DNA of 19,312 nucleotides, taken from Acidiluteibacter sp965660325 (lineage in GTDB: Bacteria; Bacteroidota; Bacteroidia; Flavobacteriales_E; Vicingaceae). Positions 1 to 6,920 of this stretch are shown piece by piece. Below the pieces are notes generated by a model. That model was not told the origin of the DNA. It was given only the letters and a program-made list of their open reading frames with translations, and did no database searches. The position numbers and the translations under genes are program-made. The stretch spans positions 1-19,312 of the forward strand of contig CBFHZL010000045.1 of assembly GCA_965660325.1 (NCBI GenBank), written 5' to 3'. The stretch's first letter is position 1; every line of letters starts with the position of its first letter.

Positions 1-89
1 AATGGTTTTGTAATTGATTACTAAAGTTTTAATAAAAAAATCAACCGGCAGATATAAGTGAGATAAACGTACCTTTCGCTTTATATGGA

Positions 90-99
90 TGTTGGCGTG
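90..99. repeat. Left arm of a 10-bp inverted repeat flanking the DUF2806 gene
   Basis: TGTTGGCGTG here is the exact reverse complement of CACGCCAACA at 1175-1184, just past the stop codon of the enclosed gene. In integron cassettes the first bases of a linear cassette (core site, GTTRRRY) are complementary to the inverse core site (RYYYAAC) that follows the gene, so the position and orientation fit a cassette boundary. The core does not match the GTTRRRY consensus exactly (GTTGGCG), so the assignment is inference. Confidence 0.55.
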
Positions 100-124
100 C
101 ATTAGAAAAACACAGAGAGACTAT

Positions 125-1171
125 ATGGAAATAAAAGACTTAGCAGGACTTAGCGAGCCATTAAAAAAGCTTATTGAAGTGGTTTCTCAAGGCATTGGTG
201 CTATGAGTAAGCCTTATTTGATTAAAAAAACTGCCGATGCAAAGGCATATGAAATAAAGGTCATAGCAGAAGCAATTAAAGATAATCAGCAGAATTTAAA
301 GAAAATAGGTTTTGATGATGAAAAATTAAGCTTGATGTCTTTAGACGAAAAGACCTTGCAAAACGAATTGACATTAGAAGAAAGGACACAAAATAGAGTT
401 GAATTTCAAGAGCAGAAGAAGCAGAAAAATATTGAAAATATTACTCAAAAAGCCGCAGAAAATTTAGAAAATGAGAGTAAAGTATCCGATGAACCAGTTG
501 ATGAAGATTGGACGTCTAGGTTCTTTTCATACGCAGAAGATATTTCGAACGAAGAAATGCAAGAGCTTTGGGCTAGAATTCTTGCAGGAGAAGTGAAAAG
601 ACCCAAATCTTTTTCATTAAGAACACTTGACATACTCCGTAATCTATCTAAAGAAGAAGCTCAGGTGTTTATGAAATTCGCCTCATTGCATGTTAAATCA
701 GGCGACAACTGCTTTATTCTCAATTTCAAAAATGAAAAGTTGTTGGAAGAAAAATATGGGCTAAACTTCAATGATAGACTTCTATTAGAAGAGCTCGGTT
801 TTCTTACTGCCAATGACCTACAAATTGAACTTGCAAAAACGGACAGTCAATCTAGACAAACCATTTTTATTGTTGGTAACATGATTGTAATACAGCAAAA
901 GGAAGAAAACAAACCTCAACAACAATTACAAGTGTTAGTGTTTACAAAAATTGGTAAGCAACTTTTAGACCTTGTACAGACAACTCCTGACATGGATTAC
1001 ATTCAATTGATAGCTTCCAAGCTAAATAGATCTAATGGACCGGTGAGATATGGATATATACTTAAATACTTAGATAACGGGCAGATTAATCACAGTCCTC
1101 TAATGGAAGTTCCTCTAACAGAGACAGAGTTAGAACAAAAGAAGAAACAAGAAGAAGAAAATAACAAATAA
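125..1171 (+). CDS. DUF2806 domain-containing protein of unknown function
   Basis: The function is unknown. The recognisable part is the central DUF2806 block at about residues 125-190 (numbered from the start used here): an acidic-aromatic stretch (DEDWTSRFFSYAED), an ELWARILAGEV motif, and a segment around SFSLRTLDILRNLSKEEA. The N-terminal third is charged and helical (many E, K and Q), probably a coiled coil. The C-terminus is Lys/Glu/Asn-rich. I see no signal peptide or membrane helix, so it should be cytoplasmic. The ATG at 125 was chosen because an earlier in-frame ATG at 89 lies on the inverted-repeat arm, while 125 follows an AGAGAG stretch and starts the family-like sequence MEIKDLAG. 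Inverted repeats on both sides suggest the gene is mobile cassette cargo. The family assignment is from memory of conserved motifs. Confidence 0.8.
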   Translation: MEIKDLAGLSEPLKKLIEVVSQGIGAMSKPYLIKKTADAKAYEIKVIAEAIKDNQQNLKKIGFDDEKLSLMSLDEKTLQNELTLEERTQNRVEFQEQKKQKNIENITQKAAENLENESKVSDEPVDEDWTSRFFSYAEDISNEEMQELWARILAGEVKRPKSFSLRTLDILRNLSKEEAQVFMKFASLHVKSGDNCFILNFKNEKLLEEKYGLNFNDRLLLEELGFLTANDLQIELAKTDSQSRQTIFIVGNMIVIQQKEENKPQQQLQVLVFTKIGKQLLDLVQTTPDMDYIQLIASKLNRSNGPVRYGYILKYLDNGQINHSPLMEVPLTETELEQKKKQEEENNK

Positions 1172-1174
1172 CGA

Positions 1175-1307
1175 CACGCCAACACTAAATATAGATCATT
1201 GGGCAGAAAGTGCTAAATCTGAAAATGATTACATTTAAGAACATATGTGTAAAATTGGAATTTTAGAGCCTTGAAATGCCCAACGCCCCATATTCTTAAC
1301 GTTGACC
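1175..1307 (+). repeat. attC-like imperfect palindrome (candidate integron recombination site)
   Basis: The site opens with CACGCCAAC (1175-1183), complementary to 91-99 upstream of the gene. It closes with AACGTTGACC (1298-1307), a GTTRRRY-like core with one mismatch. Between them the two halves pair: TTGGGCA (1199-1205) with TGCCCAA (1277-1283). Farther out, AAC-CTAA-ATAT (1181-1192) matches the reverse complement of the 1289-1303 stretch with unpaired bases in between. This layout (outer boxes, inner boxes, bulges, variable centre) is that of attC/59-base elements. The spacing between outer and inner boxes is about 15 bases, longer than in classical attC sites, and no integrase gene is in the window. 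Confidence 0.5.
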
Positions 1308-1345
1308 CTTAAAAAACAATGAGCCGATTAATAAAAGATAGCTTT

Positions 1346-2191
1346 ATGAAACAGTTTTGGATATTTACGTTAATGCTTTTATTTAGTTTATCGGGTTTTG
1401 CGCAGTTTAGACCATCTGTAATTACTGTGAAAAAGGTAAGTCCTCCCATAACTTTAGAAGGTGGTTTTACTCAACTTGATTCTATATTAGAGGAGTCGTT
1501 TAAACAGGAAATTAAGAATCTTCCTATTGATATTGCTACAATTAAGTTAGAACATTCAATTGGTCAATTTTTACTATTTAAATGGAAACTTAATTACCAA
1601 TATAATAATGGATTCAGTAATGGTGGATTTAGTTCTGACGCTCCTCCATTCATTAATGACTTTTTTGAATATGGAATTAAAGAGCCTTCTACAACACGTC
1701 GGGTAATTTTTAGAAGCTATTATAAACACCTCAATAGTATACCTGTAAATGTTCGAGTAGAAGCGGAATATTATAAGCAGCTTTTAGGACAGTATTCCTT
1801 TGAAATTTCCTCTCAAAGCACTCATTTTCGTTTGGATAACAGAATTCGGCATAATGAAGACTCCATATTAAACGATTATAAAACAACTTTCATTTCTGTA
1901 TCGGATACTTTAGGTATTATTCTGTGGAATAAACGTTGTGCTACTAAATGTCTGCTTTCAGGCATATTGTTAGAGAAAGGAGAGAACTATACTGCAGAGA
2001 TTTACCTGTTTGATATCGCCTGTTCTAATAGAAACACTTATGCCTTATCTGATTCAATCAAAATAGAATTATACGATACAATTTCATATGATTTAAGAGA
2101 GTGTATCCTATTAAATTACGATTACCCAACTCATACGACGCTAGATGCGTTCTTGTGGAACAGCTATGTAAATGAAAAATATACAAAATGA
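1346..2191 (+). CDS. Secreted protein of unknown function
   Basis: I do not recognise a family. From the ATG at 1346 the protein begins with a clear Sec signal peptide: a short basic start, a hydrophobic core, and a SGFAQ cleavage region typical of Bacteroidota. An earlier ATG at 1319 would add nine charged or polar residues before it and is less likely. The mature part, roughly 260 residues, is rich in Asn, Tyr, Ser and Thr and predicts mostly beta structure. Several Cys occur in its second half, including a CATKC-type pair, which would fit disulfides in the periplasm. No membrane helix follows the signal. The stop overlaps the start of the lipoprotein gene by four bases (ATGA), so the two are probably co-translated and may work together in the envelope. 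Confidence 0.65.
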   Translation: MKQFWIFTLMLLFSLSGFAQFRPSVITVKKVSPPITLEGGFTQLDSILEESFKQEIKNLPIDIATIKLEHSIGQFLLFKWKLNYQYNNGFSNGGFSSDAPPFINDFFEYGIKEPSTTRRVIFRSYYKHLNSIPVNVRVEAEYYKQLLGQYSFEISSQSTHFRLDNRIRHNEDSILNDYKTTFISVSDTLGIILWNKRCATKCLLSGILLEKGENYTAEIYLFDIACSNRNTYALSDSIKIELYDTISYDLRECILLNYDYPTHTTLDAFLWNSYVNEKYTK

Positions 2192-2733
2192 GAACTAGCG
2201 TTTTATCGGTCATTCTGATCTTACTGATTTCAACACTATTTATTCAATGCAAATCAACTTTTCATTGCTTACCTAATAATATCGTTGACTCAAAGGGTAT
2301 TACGGGTGTGTACGAGAACGCATCTATCTTATCGCCATTTGGCAATCAAGATTTATGGAATTGTATTAAGAGACGGTCAAAAATTGAGAATGATGGTCAT
2401 TTGGTTAATTTGCAAATAGAGAAAAAATACATTCAGGCTCGTTTAGTGAAGGATGGTGTAATGATTGATAAAAAGAAAATCAAAGGAACTTTAACCGATT
2501 CTTGCTTTTTAGCCAAAAAGAACTATTTGATAGTACCGATCTTACCCATTCTTTGGTTTTTTGACAATCAACAGATTAGAATTTCTGCAAGGGATAGTAG
2601 TCTGATAATTGATGAGTTTACTGAGAATGGTGGAGCTGCAATTATAATGGCCGGCGGTGATGATAGGAATCTAACTTATGAGTATAAGAAAATAAACGAA
2701 AAAGAGGCAATTAATGATGCTCCCAAACAATAA
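2188..2733 (+). CDS. Small lipoprotein of unknown function
   Basis: The N-terminus is a lipoprotein signal: basic residue, hydrophobic stretch, then a lipobox ending FIQC with Cys21, so the mature protein is probably lipid-anchored. The remaining 160 residues match no family I know. They include a GVYEN motif often seen in small Bacteroidota lipoproteins, a Lys-rich stretch near residue 93, and a hydrophobic LPILWFFD segment that could be an interior strand. The start codon overlaps the stop of the secreted-protein gene by four bases, a sign of translational coupling. The gene is as AT-rich as the other left-edge genes. Confidence 0.65.
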   Translation: MRTSVLSVILILLISTLFIQCKSTFHCLPNNIVDSKGITGVYENASILSPFGNQDLWNCIKRRSKIENDGHLVNLQIEKKYIQARLVKDGVMIDKKKIKGTLTDSCFLAKKNYLIVPILPILWFFDNQQIRISARDSSLIIDEFTENGGAAIIMAGGDDRNLTYEYKKINEKEAINDAPKQ

Positions 2734-2933
2734 GTGTGGTTCATTTGGCAAATGACTAAGTCTCAAATATTTTTATCAAATCAGATTTAAAGCAGTTTGA
2801 TAAGTTGGTCGCTGTAAAAAGTGCTCCCTATAATTTGCGAGCGAAATTTGTATATCAGAGAATACACATCTATTCCGATCCAACAGGATTTCTGCTAATT
2901 CTTGTAACTCATGAAGCTTGACAAGCATTGAAT
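2734..2933. other. Gap with two small palindromes and a possible gene remnant
   Basis: Just after the lipoprotein stop is a perfect 13-bp palindrome, CATTTG-G-CAAATG (2742-2754). A second inverted repeat, TTATCAAA (2773-2780) with TTTGATAA (2796-2803), encloses a 15-base loop. Neither is followed by a T-run, so neither is a clear terminator. Most of the rest is open in one + frame (2760-2921), listed separately. Confidence 0.45.
2760..2921 (+). pseudogene. Possible remnant of a coding sequence (no start codon)
   Basis: One + frame is open for 53 codons to a TGA at 2919 and reads like real protein, with the core segment AKFVYQRIHIYSDPTGFLL followed by a hydrophobic LILVTHEA end. No ATG or GTG is near its beginning and an in-frame TAA precedes it at 2757. 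I know no family for it. It could be the tail of a gene cut off by rearrangement, or chance. It lies between the lipoprotein gene and the hip operators. Confidence 0.25.
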
Positions 2934-2951
2934 TATACCCCTTCAGGTATA
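2934..2951. promoter_or_regulatory. Candidate HipB operator 1
   Basis: TATACC-CCTTCA-GGTATA is a perfect 6-bp inverted repeat with a 6-base centre. It is the farthest upstream of four such sites before hipB. E. coli HipB binds TATCC-N8-GGATA; read as TATAC-N8-GTATA, this site has the same geometry. Confidence 0.75.
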
Positions 2952-2974
2952 CGACACCCTAATGTTATCTGTAT

Positions 2975-2992
2975 TATACCCGTAATGGTATA
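2975..2992. promoter_or_regulatory. Candidate HipB operator 2
   Basis: TATACC-CGTAAT-GGTATA lies exactly 41 bp after operator 1. The symmetry extends outward to ATTATACC...GGTATAAT. Its core is identical to operator 3, including the central six bases. Confidence 0.8.
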
Positions 2993-3015
2993 ATACTGCT
3001 ACTAATAATATTTTT

Positions 3016-3033
3016 TATACCCGTAATGGTATA
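3016..3033. promoter_or_regulatory. Candidate HipB operator 3
   Basis: TATACC-CGTAAT-GGTATA is identical to operator 2 and again exactly 41 bp on. The right half includes TATAAT, which could also serve as a -10-like element, so binding here may block RNA polymerase. No clear TAnnTTTG promoter was found nearby. Confidence 0.8.
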
Positions 3034-3056
3034 ATTGTAGCGTAAATTCATATATT

Positions 3057-3074
3057 TATACCTGAAAAGGTATA
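3057..3074. promoter_or_regulatory. Candidate HipB operator 4, overlapping the hipB ribosome-binding region
   Basis: TATACC-TGAAAA-GGTATA is 41 bp after operator 3 and ends seven bases before the hipB ATG. Its centre contains AAAAGG, the only Shine-Dalgarno-like stretch before hipB, so operator and translation start share the same bases. Confidence 0.8.
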
Positions 3075-3080
3075 ATTAGA

Positions 3081-3293
3081 ATGAATAAACTAAGTCAATT
3101 TGTAAAGCAAAGAAGGAAATTTCTTGGATTAACCCAAGAGGATCTATCGTTCAAAGCAGGTGTGGGTCTAAGGTTTGTAAGAGATCTTGAACAAGGAAAG
3201 CAAAGTTTGCAAATGGATAAAGTGAATCAAGTGTTATCTTTATTTGGTCATGAACTTGGTCCAATTCAATCAGAAAGGAATGAAGAAAGCTAA
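3081..3293 (+). CDS. hipB: HipB-type antitoxin and autorepressor (XRE helix-turn-helix)
   Basis: This 70-residue protein is almost entirely one XRE/Cro helix-turn-helix domain (residues 4-58). The turn region is LTQEDLSFKAGVG, followed by a recognition helix around LRFVRDLEQGK and a final helix DKVNQVLSLFGHEL. HipB proteins dimerise and bind palindromic operators in front of their own operon, and they help neutralise the partner kinase. The four palindromes at 2934-3074 are the obvious targets. The last 14 bases overlap the start of hipS, so the two are coupled. The length is typical of the short HipB proteins found with split HipA systems. Confidence 0.88.
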   Translation: MNKLSQFVKQRRKFLGLTQEDLSFKAGVGLRFVRDLEQGKQSLQMDKVNQVLSLFGHELGPIQSERNEES

Positions 3294-3594
3294 AGTATAT
3301 ATGTATGAAAGAATGGCCGGTATACTTACTGAAGATGAAAACGGATTTCATTTTCAATATGACCAAACTTATCTAAAGTTAAAGGAAGCTGAACCTATTA
3401 GCTTAACCTTGCCTCTAACACACCTAGCATTTGAAAGCAAAACAATGTTTCCTTTTTTTGATGGATTAATACCGGAGGGGTGGTTGTTGGATATCGTTCA
3501 AAAAAATTGGAAATTAAACCCTAGGGATAGAATGGAAATACTATTGAAAGTCTGTCAGGATTGCATCGGGGCCGTATCAATAGAAGCGATTTAA
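3280..3594 (+). CDS. hipS: HipS: free-standing HipA N-terminal subdomain
   Basis: This 104-residue protein corresponds to the N-subdomain 1 of HipA kinases. It starts with the family pattern KAKVYMYERMAGIL, has LTLPL at residues 42-46, then FPFFDGLIPEGWLL (57-70), and ends with the DCIGAVS motif (94-100) that in full-length HipA leads into the kinase core. In the E. coli HipBST system the small HipS protein, not HipB, is the main antitoxin and inserts a Trp into the HipT active site; Trp68 here, in the PEGW motif, is a plausible equivalent. The ATG at 3280 was chosen because the conserved pattern begins there; AGAAAGG sits just before it. It overlaps hipB and is followed by hipT after four bases. 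Confidence 0.85.
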   Translation: MKKAKVYMYERMAGILTEDENGFHFQYDQTYLKLKEAEPISLTLPLTHLAFESKTMFPFFDGLIPEGWLLDIVQKNWKLNPRDRMEILLKVCQDCIGAVSIEAI

Positions 3595-3598
3595 TGTC

Positions 3599-4558
3599 AT
3601 GGAAAACAAATGTCTTTACTGTTACAAAGAAATCTTTTCAACAGAGTTGAAAACGCAAGCTGGGACTGAAGGTTACCACCCAAAATGCAGTAAAACATTT
3701 TACGGAACTTCTACTCCTCCCATTTTAGATTTTACCGAAGATCAAATATTGGAACTGGCAGAACAAGTAATAAAAAGTCAAAGAACCGTTACTGGTGTTC
3801 AACCAAAACTTTCACTTGGATTAAGAAATGAAATAGATGCACCTGAACGATTTACAATTGTTGGATTATCTGGCGAGTATATTTTAAAACCTCAAACCAG
3901 CTTATATTCTAATCTTCCTGAAATTGAAGATTTAACGATGCATTTAGCTGAGATTAGTAAGATTAAAACTGTCCAACATTCTCTAATAAAGCTAAAATCA
4001 GGGCAACTAGCTTATATCACCAAAAGAGTTGATCGGAGAAATGGAAAAAAAAATCATATGGAGGATATGTGTCAATTAACTGAAAGGTTAACCGAGCATA
4101 AATACAAAGGATCTTATGAACAAGTTGCTAAAGCAATTAAAAAATATACAACCAACCCTGGTTTAGATGTTACAGATTATTATGAACTTGTGCTTTTCAG
4201 TTATTTAACTGGCAACAATGATATGCATCTAAAAAACTTCTCTTTATTGAAAAGAAATTTGAATTATGACTTGTGTCCTGCTTATGATTTAGTTGCGTCT
4301 GAATTGGTCGTAAAAGGAGATGATGAAGACCTAGCCTTGAATCTTAATGGAAAGAAGAAAAAAATTAAAAGGGAAGATTTTGAAATCGCCATGAACAGAG
4401 CCGGAATTGATCAGAAGGTAATCGAAAATATTTTTAAAAAGTATAAGAGGCTACTTCCTAAGTGGGCAAAGTTTATAGACGATAGTTTTTTACCAGATCC
4501 TTTGAAAAATGAATTTAAAAAGCTGATCAATCAAAAATCAATTCAAATAGAAATGTAA
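3599..4558 (+). CDS. hipT: HipT: HipA-family serine/threonine kinase toxin
   Basis: This is a HipA-type protein kinase of 319 residues lacking the N-subdomain supplied by HipS. Visible motifs are the loop TVTGVQPKLS (63-72), the Lys of YILKP (Lys97) for ATP, the catalytic segment GNNDMHLKNF (205-214) with Asp208, and the metal-binding PAYD (Asp230). HipA and HipT kinases phosphorylate aminoacyl-tRNA synthetases and stop translation; the substrate here cannot be read from sequence. Thr63-Val-Thr65 sits where E. coli HipT has its autophosphorylated Ser-Ile-Ser. The N-terminus adds CLYC (Cys5, Cys8) and HPKC (His27, Cys30), a likely small zinc site. All catalytic residues are present, so the toxin appears intact. 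Confidence 0.88.
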   Translation: MENKCLYCYKEIFSTELKTQAGTEGYHPKCSKTFYGTSTPPILDFTEDQILELAEQVIKSQRTVTGVQPKLSLGLRNEIDAPERFTIVGLSGEYILKPQTSLYSNLPEIEDLTMHLAEISKIKTVQHSLIKLKSGQLAYITKRVDRRNGKKNHMEDMCQLTERLTEHKYKGSYEQVAKAIKKYTTNPGLDVTDYYELVLFSYLTGNNDMHLKNFSLLKRNLNYDLCPAYDLVASELVVKGDDEDLALNLNGKKKKIKREDFEIAMNRAGIDQKVIENIFKKYKRLLPKWAKFIDDSFLPDPLKNEFKKLINQKSIQIEM

Positions 4559-4617
4559 AAGCACCTGCAAATAAAAAACCGCTCTAAAAGTCTAGTTATT
4601 TCCAATATGCTGATGCT

Positions 4618-5574
4618 TTAATCCTCTAACCGATACTCCGCAAAGCTAAACCCATTTAAAAGCGCACTGACGTCCATTGCCTTTTTACCTGCTAGTTGTA
4701 TTTTCTTCAGTTCAATAAAGCCTCCGTTCACAGCAATTTTAAGCTCCGTTTTATCGTCTGTTACCAGAGTTCCTACAGCATGGTTATGCGCTTCAAGTAC
4801 CTTATTTTCTTCTTGAATTTTAAACGTCAGTTTTTTGCCGCTGTCTTTGGCTATGATCTCGCTCCACGCAGCAGGGTAGGGGCTTAGTCCTCTTATGAAG
4901 TTGTGTATTTCATCAATGGGTTTTTGCCAATCCACTTTGCAATCTGGTTTGAAGATCTTTGGTGCAGCTTTTAACTCCAAATCCTCTTGTGGTTTTGGGT
5001 TGGTGCTGCCATTTGCGATTGCTGTTGTCGTTTTTGCTACTAATCTAGCCCCGACTTCCATGAGTATGTCGTGCAGCTCTCCTGCGGTCATATTTGGCGT
5101 AATTTCGACCTTCTCTTGCTCCAATAAATCTCCGGTATCGATCTCATGTTTTAGCAGAAAAGTAGAAACACCTGTTTCTTTTTCTCCATTTATAATGGCC
5201 CAATTAATTGGGGCAGCCCCTCTGTACTGCGGCAAAAGGGAAGCGTGTAAATTCATGGTGCCGTGCTCCGGCATATTCCAAACAACCTCGGGCAGCATGC
5301 GAAAGGCCACAACGATTTGAAAGTTCGCATTTAATCCCTTTAGCTCTTCGATGAAGTCAGGACTTTTTAAGTTGGTTGGTTGCAGTGTTTTAATTTGTTG
5401 TGAATCAGCATACTTTTTAACCGCTGACTGCATGATCTTTTGTCCTCGGCCGGCTGGTTTGTCTGGTGCCGTAATTACCCCAACAATGTTGAACCCATTT
5501 TCGATCAATGCTTTTAGCGGAGCAACTGCAAAGTCAGGCGTTCCCATGTATACAATTCGTAAGTCGTTGTTCAT
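4618..5574 (-). CDS. fmt: Methionyl-tRNA formyltransferase
   Basis: Fmt transfers a formyl group from 10-formyltetrahydrofolate to Met-tRNA(fMet) for translation initiation in the cytoplasm. The protein opens with the family start LRIVYMGTPDFAV. It carries the folate-site motif NLHASLLPQYRGAAPI with catalytic Asn108 and His110, and Asp146 in EIDTGD, closely matching the E. coli triad. The C-terminal half has the oligonucleotide-binding-like domain that grips the tRNA. An in-frame ATG at 5598 lies inside the MATE gene; the ATG at 5574, two bases after the MATE stop, gives the usual N-terminus of about 318 residues and is preferred. It is the last gene of the rlmI-MATE-fmt operon. I see no strong terminator in the 59 bases before the convergent hipT stop. 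Confidence 0.95.
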   Translation of the reverse strand: MNNDLRIVYMGTPDFAVAPLKALIENGFNIVGVITAPDKPAGRGQKIMQSAVKKYADSQQIKTLQPTNLKSPDFIEELKGLNANFQIVVAFRMLPEVVWNMPEHGTMNLHASLLPQYRGAAPINWAIINGEKETGVSTFLLKHEIDTGDLLEQEKVEITPNMTAGELHDILMEVGARLVAKTTTAIANGSTNPKPQEDLELKAAPKIFKPDCKVDWQKPIDEIHNFIRGLSPYPAAWSEIIAKDSGKKLTFKIQEENKVLEAHNHAVGTLVTDDKTELKIAVNGGFIELKKIQLAGKKAMDVSALLNGFSFAEYRLED

Positions 5575-5576
5575 GT

Positions 5577-6920
5577 TTAAATTGTTTTTTGCTGCCATTT
5601 ATATTTCCAAAGGTACAAGAATGAAAGCACTCCCATTCCACCAAAATAGATGAATTCAGAGCACCATACGGTGGCTATCGAAAAGTCATATTTTACACCT
5701 ATAAGGTAGGCAACATACAAATAGGCAATAATCGTGATGACTTCTATAATCAGCGAATGCAAGGTGTTTCCAGTTCCGGTAACGGCACTAAACAAGATGA
5801 ATGCAATGCTAAAGAAAAGCATGGTTGCCGTAATTACATGAAGTACAGGAAGGCAAGCTGCTATCAAGTCGATATCTTGGGTGTAAATCGATAGAATTTG
5901 GAAGGGGAAAAGCACATTGATGACCATCATTAGAAGGGTAGCACCAACGCTCAACAGTACAATATTTTTCACCAATCGATAGACATAGTTGACGCCACCT
6001 TCGCCAATTACATTGGAGACCAACGAACTGGTGGCTGAACTAAAACCAAATAAGGGAATCATCATTACCATGTAAATACTTCGAACAATATGGGAAATGG
6101 CGAGTTCTCGTTCGCCCATTTGTTCAATAATCAGAAAGAAGATGAACCAAGAACTGAGCGAAATGGTATTTTGCAGCATAATCGGGCTGGCGATGGTGTA
6201 TGCTTTCTTTAAAGCAATAAAATCCAATTGTTTAAATTGAAATAAGCCATATTTTTTTAGGTCTACAAATTTGAAGGTGTACACGATAAATAAGCACATG
6301 GCTGCTGCTTCTGAAATTACAGAGGCAATGGCTGCGCCTTCTATGCCCATTTCAGGAAGTCCGAAGTTGCCAAAGATTAATCCATAATCGAGGAAAACAT
6401 TAATGCCCGACTGGACAAAGGTGATGAAAATCAATATTTTCGTTTTAGTGATTCCCGTGAAGAATGCCATAAACAGCACATTGATGTACACGAAGATGAT
6501 TCCAATGGATCGGTAATTAAGATAATCCACTGCATTTTCAAGTATTCGCTCTGAGGCGGTAAAGTTGGATAAAAAACTAGCTGAACCAAAGCGCAGCAAT
6601 AAAAACATCAATACACCCATTCCCAATGACGCAAATAAGCATACATTGAATAGGCGCCCAATGTCTAAGAAATTTCCTTCTCCATTTCGTCGCCCAATTA
6701 GAATTTGACAACCCACGGAAAATCCAAAGCCCAACATGACCATGACGAAATAAAAGATGCCGGCATTACCTGCAGCACCAAGCTCTATTTCTCCAACATG
6801 ACCCAAGAAAGCAGTATCCGTTACATTGACCACATTCTGCGCAATATTGCTCAGAATAATGGGAAAACTCACCAACCAAATATTCTTAAATGATATGGTG
6901 GAGAGTGCTTTAGTCGACAT
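5577..6920 (-). CDS. MATE-family multidrug/sodium antiporter
   Basis: This is an inner-membrane exporter of 447 residues with about 12 hydrophobic segments in two six-helix halves. The N-terminal NIWLVSFPIILSNIAQNVV and TDTAFLGHVGEIELGAAG are classic MATE/NorM motifs, and the loop SVGCQILIGRRNGEG follows in the first half. MATE proteins expel cationic drugs or metabolites using Na+ or H+ gradients; the substrate is not predictable. The start overlaps the end of the rlmI-like gene by 11 bases and the stop sits two bases before the fmt start, so it is the middle gene of a coupled operon. The neighbours give no hint of the substrate. Confidence 0.92.
   Translation of the reverse strand: MSTKALSTISFKNIWLVSFPIILSNIAQNVVNVTDTAFLGHVGEIELGAAGNAGIFYFVMVMLGFGFSVGCQILIGRRNGEGNFLDIGRLFNVCLFASLGMGVLMFLLLRFGSASFLSNFTASERILENAVDYLNYRSIGIIFVYINVLFMAFFTGITKTKILIFITFVQSGINVFLDYGLIFGNFGLPEMGIEGAAIASVISEAAAMCLFIVYTFKFVDLKKYGLFQFKQLDFIALKKAYTIASPIMLQNTISLSSWFIFFLIIEQMGERELAISHIVRSIYMVMMIPLFGFSSATSSLVSNVIGEGGVNYVYRLVKNIVLLSVGATLLMMVINVLFPFQILSIYTQDIDLIAACLPVLHVITATMLFFSIAFILFSAVTGTGNTLHSLIIEVITIIAYLYVAYLIGVKYDFSIATVWCSEFIYFGGMGVLSFLYLWKYKWQQKTI

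Noticed and set aside
2934..3074. Short CRISPR array (four repeats with 23-base spacers)
   Set aside because: The repeats are 18-bp palindromes with variable centres, sit directly before an autoregulated hip operon, and no cas gene is near. Operators explain them better.
3280..4558. hipA broken into two pieces by a frameshift
   Set aside because: Both parts have their own start, complete conserved motifs and a clean four-base junction at the known HipS/HipT boundary. This is the natural tripartite arrangement.
4558..4619. Bidirectional terminator between hipT and fmt
   Set aside because: Only a weak 6-bp AAAGCA/TGCTTT pairing with a 50-base loop is present, and no T-run follows a stem.
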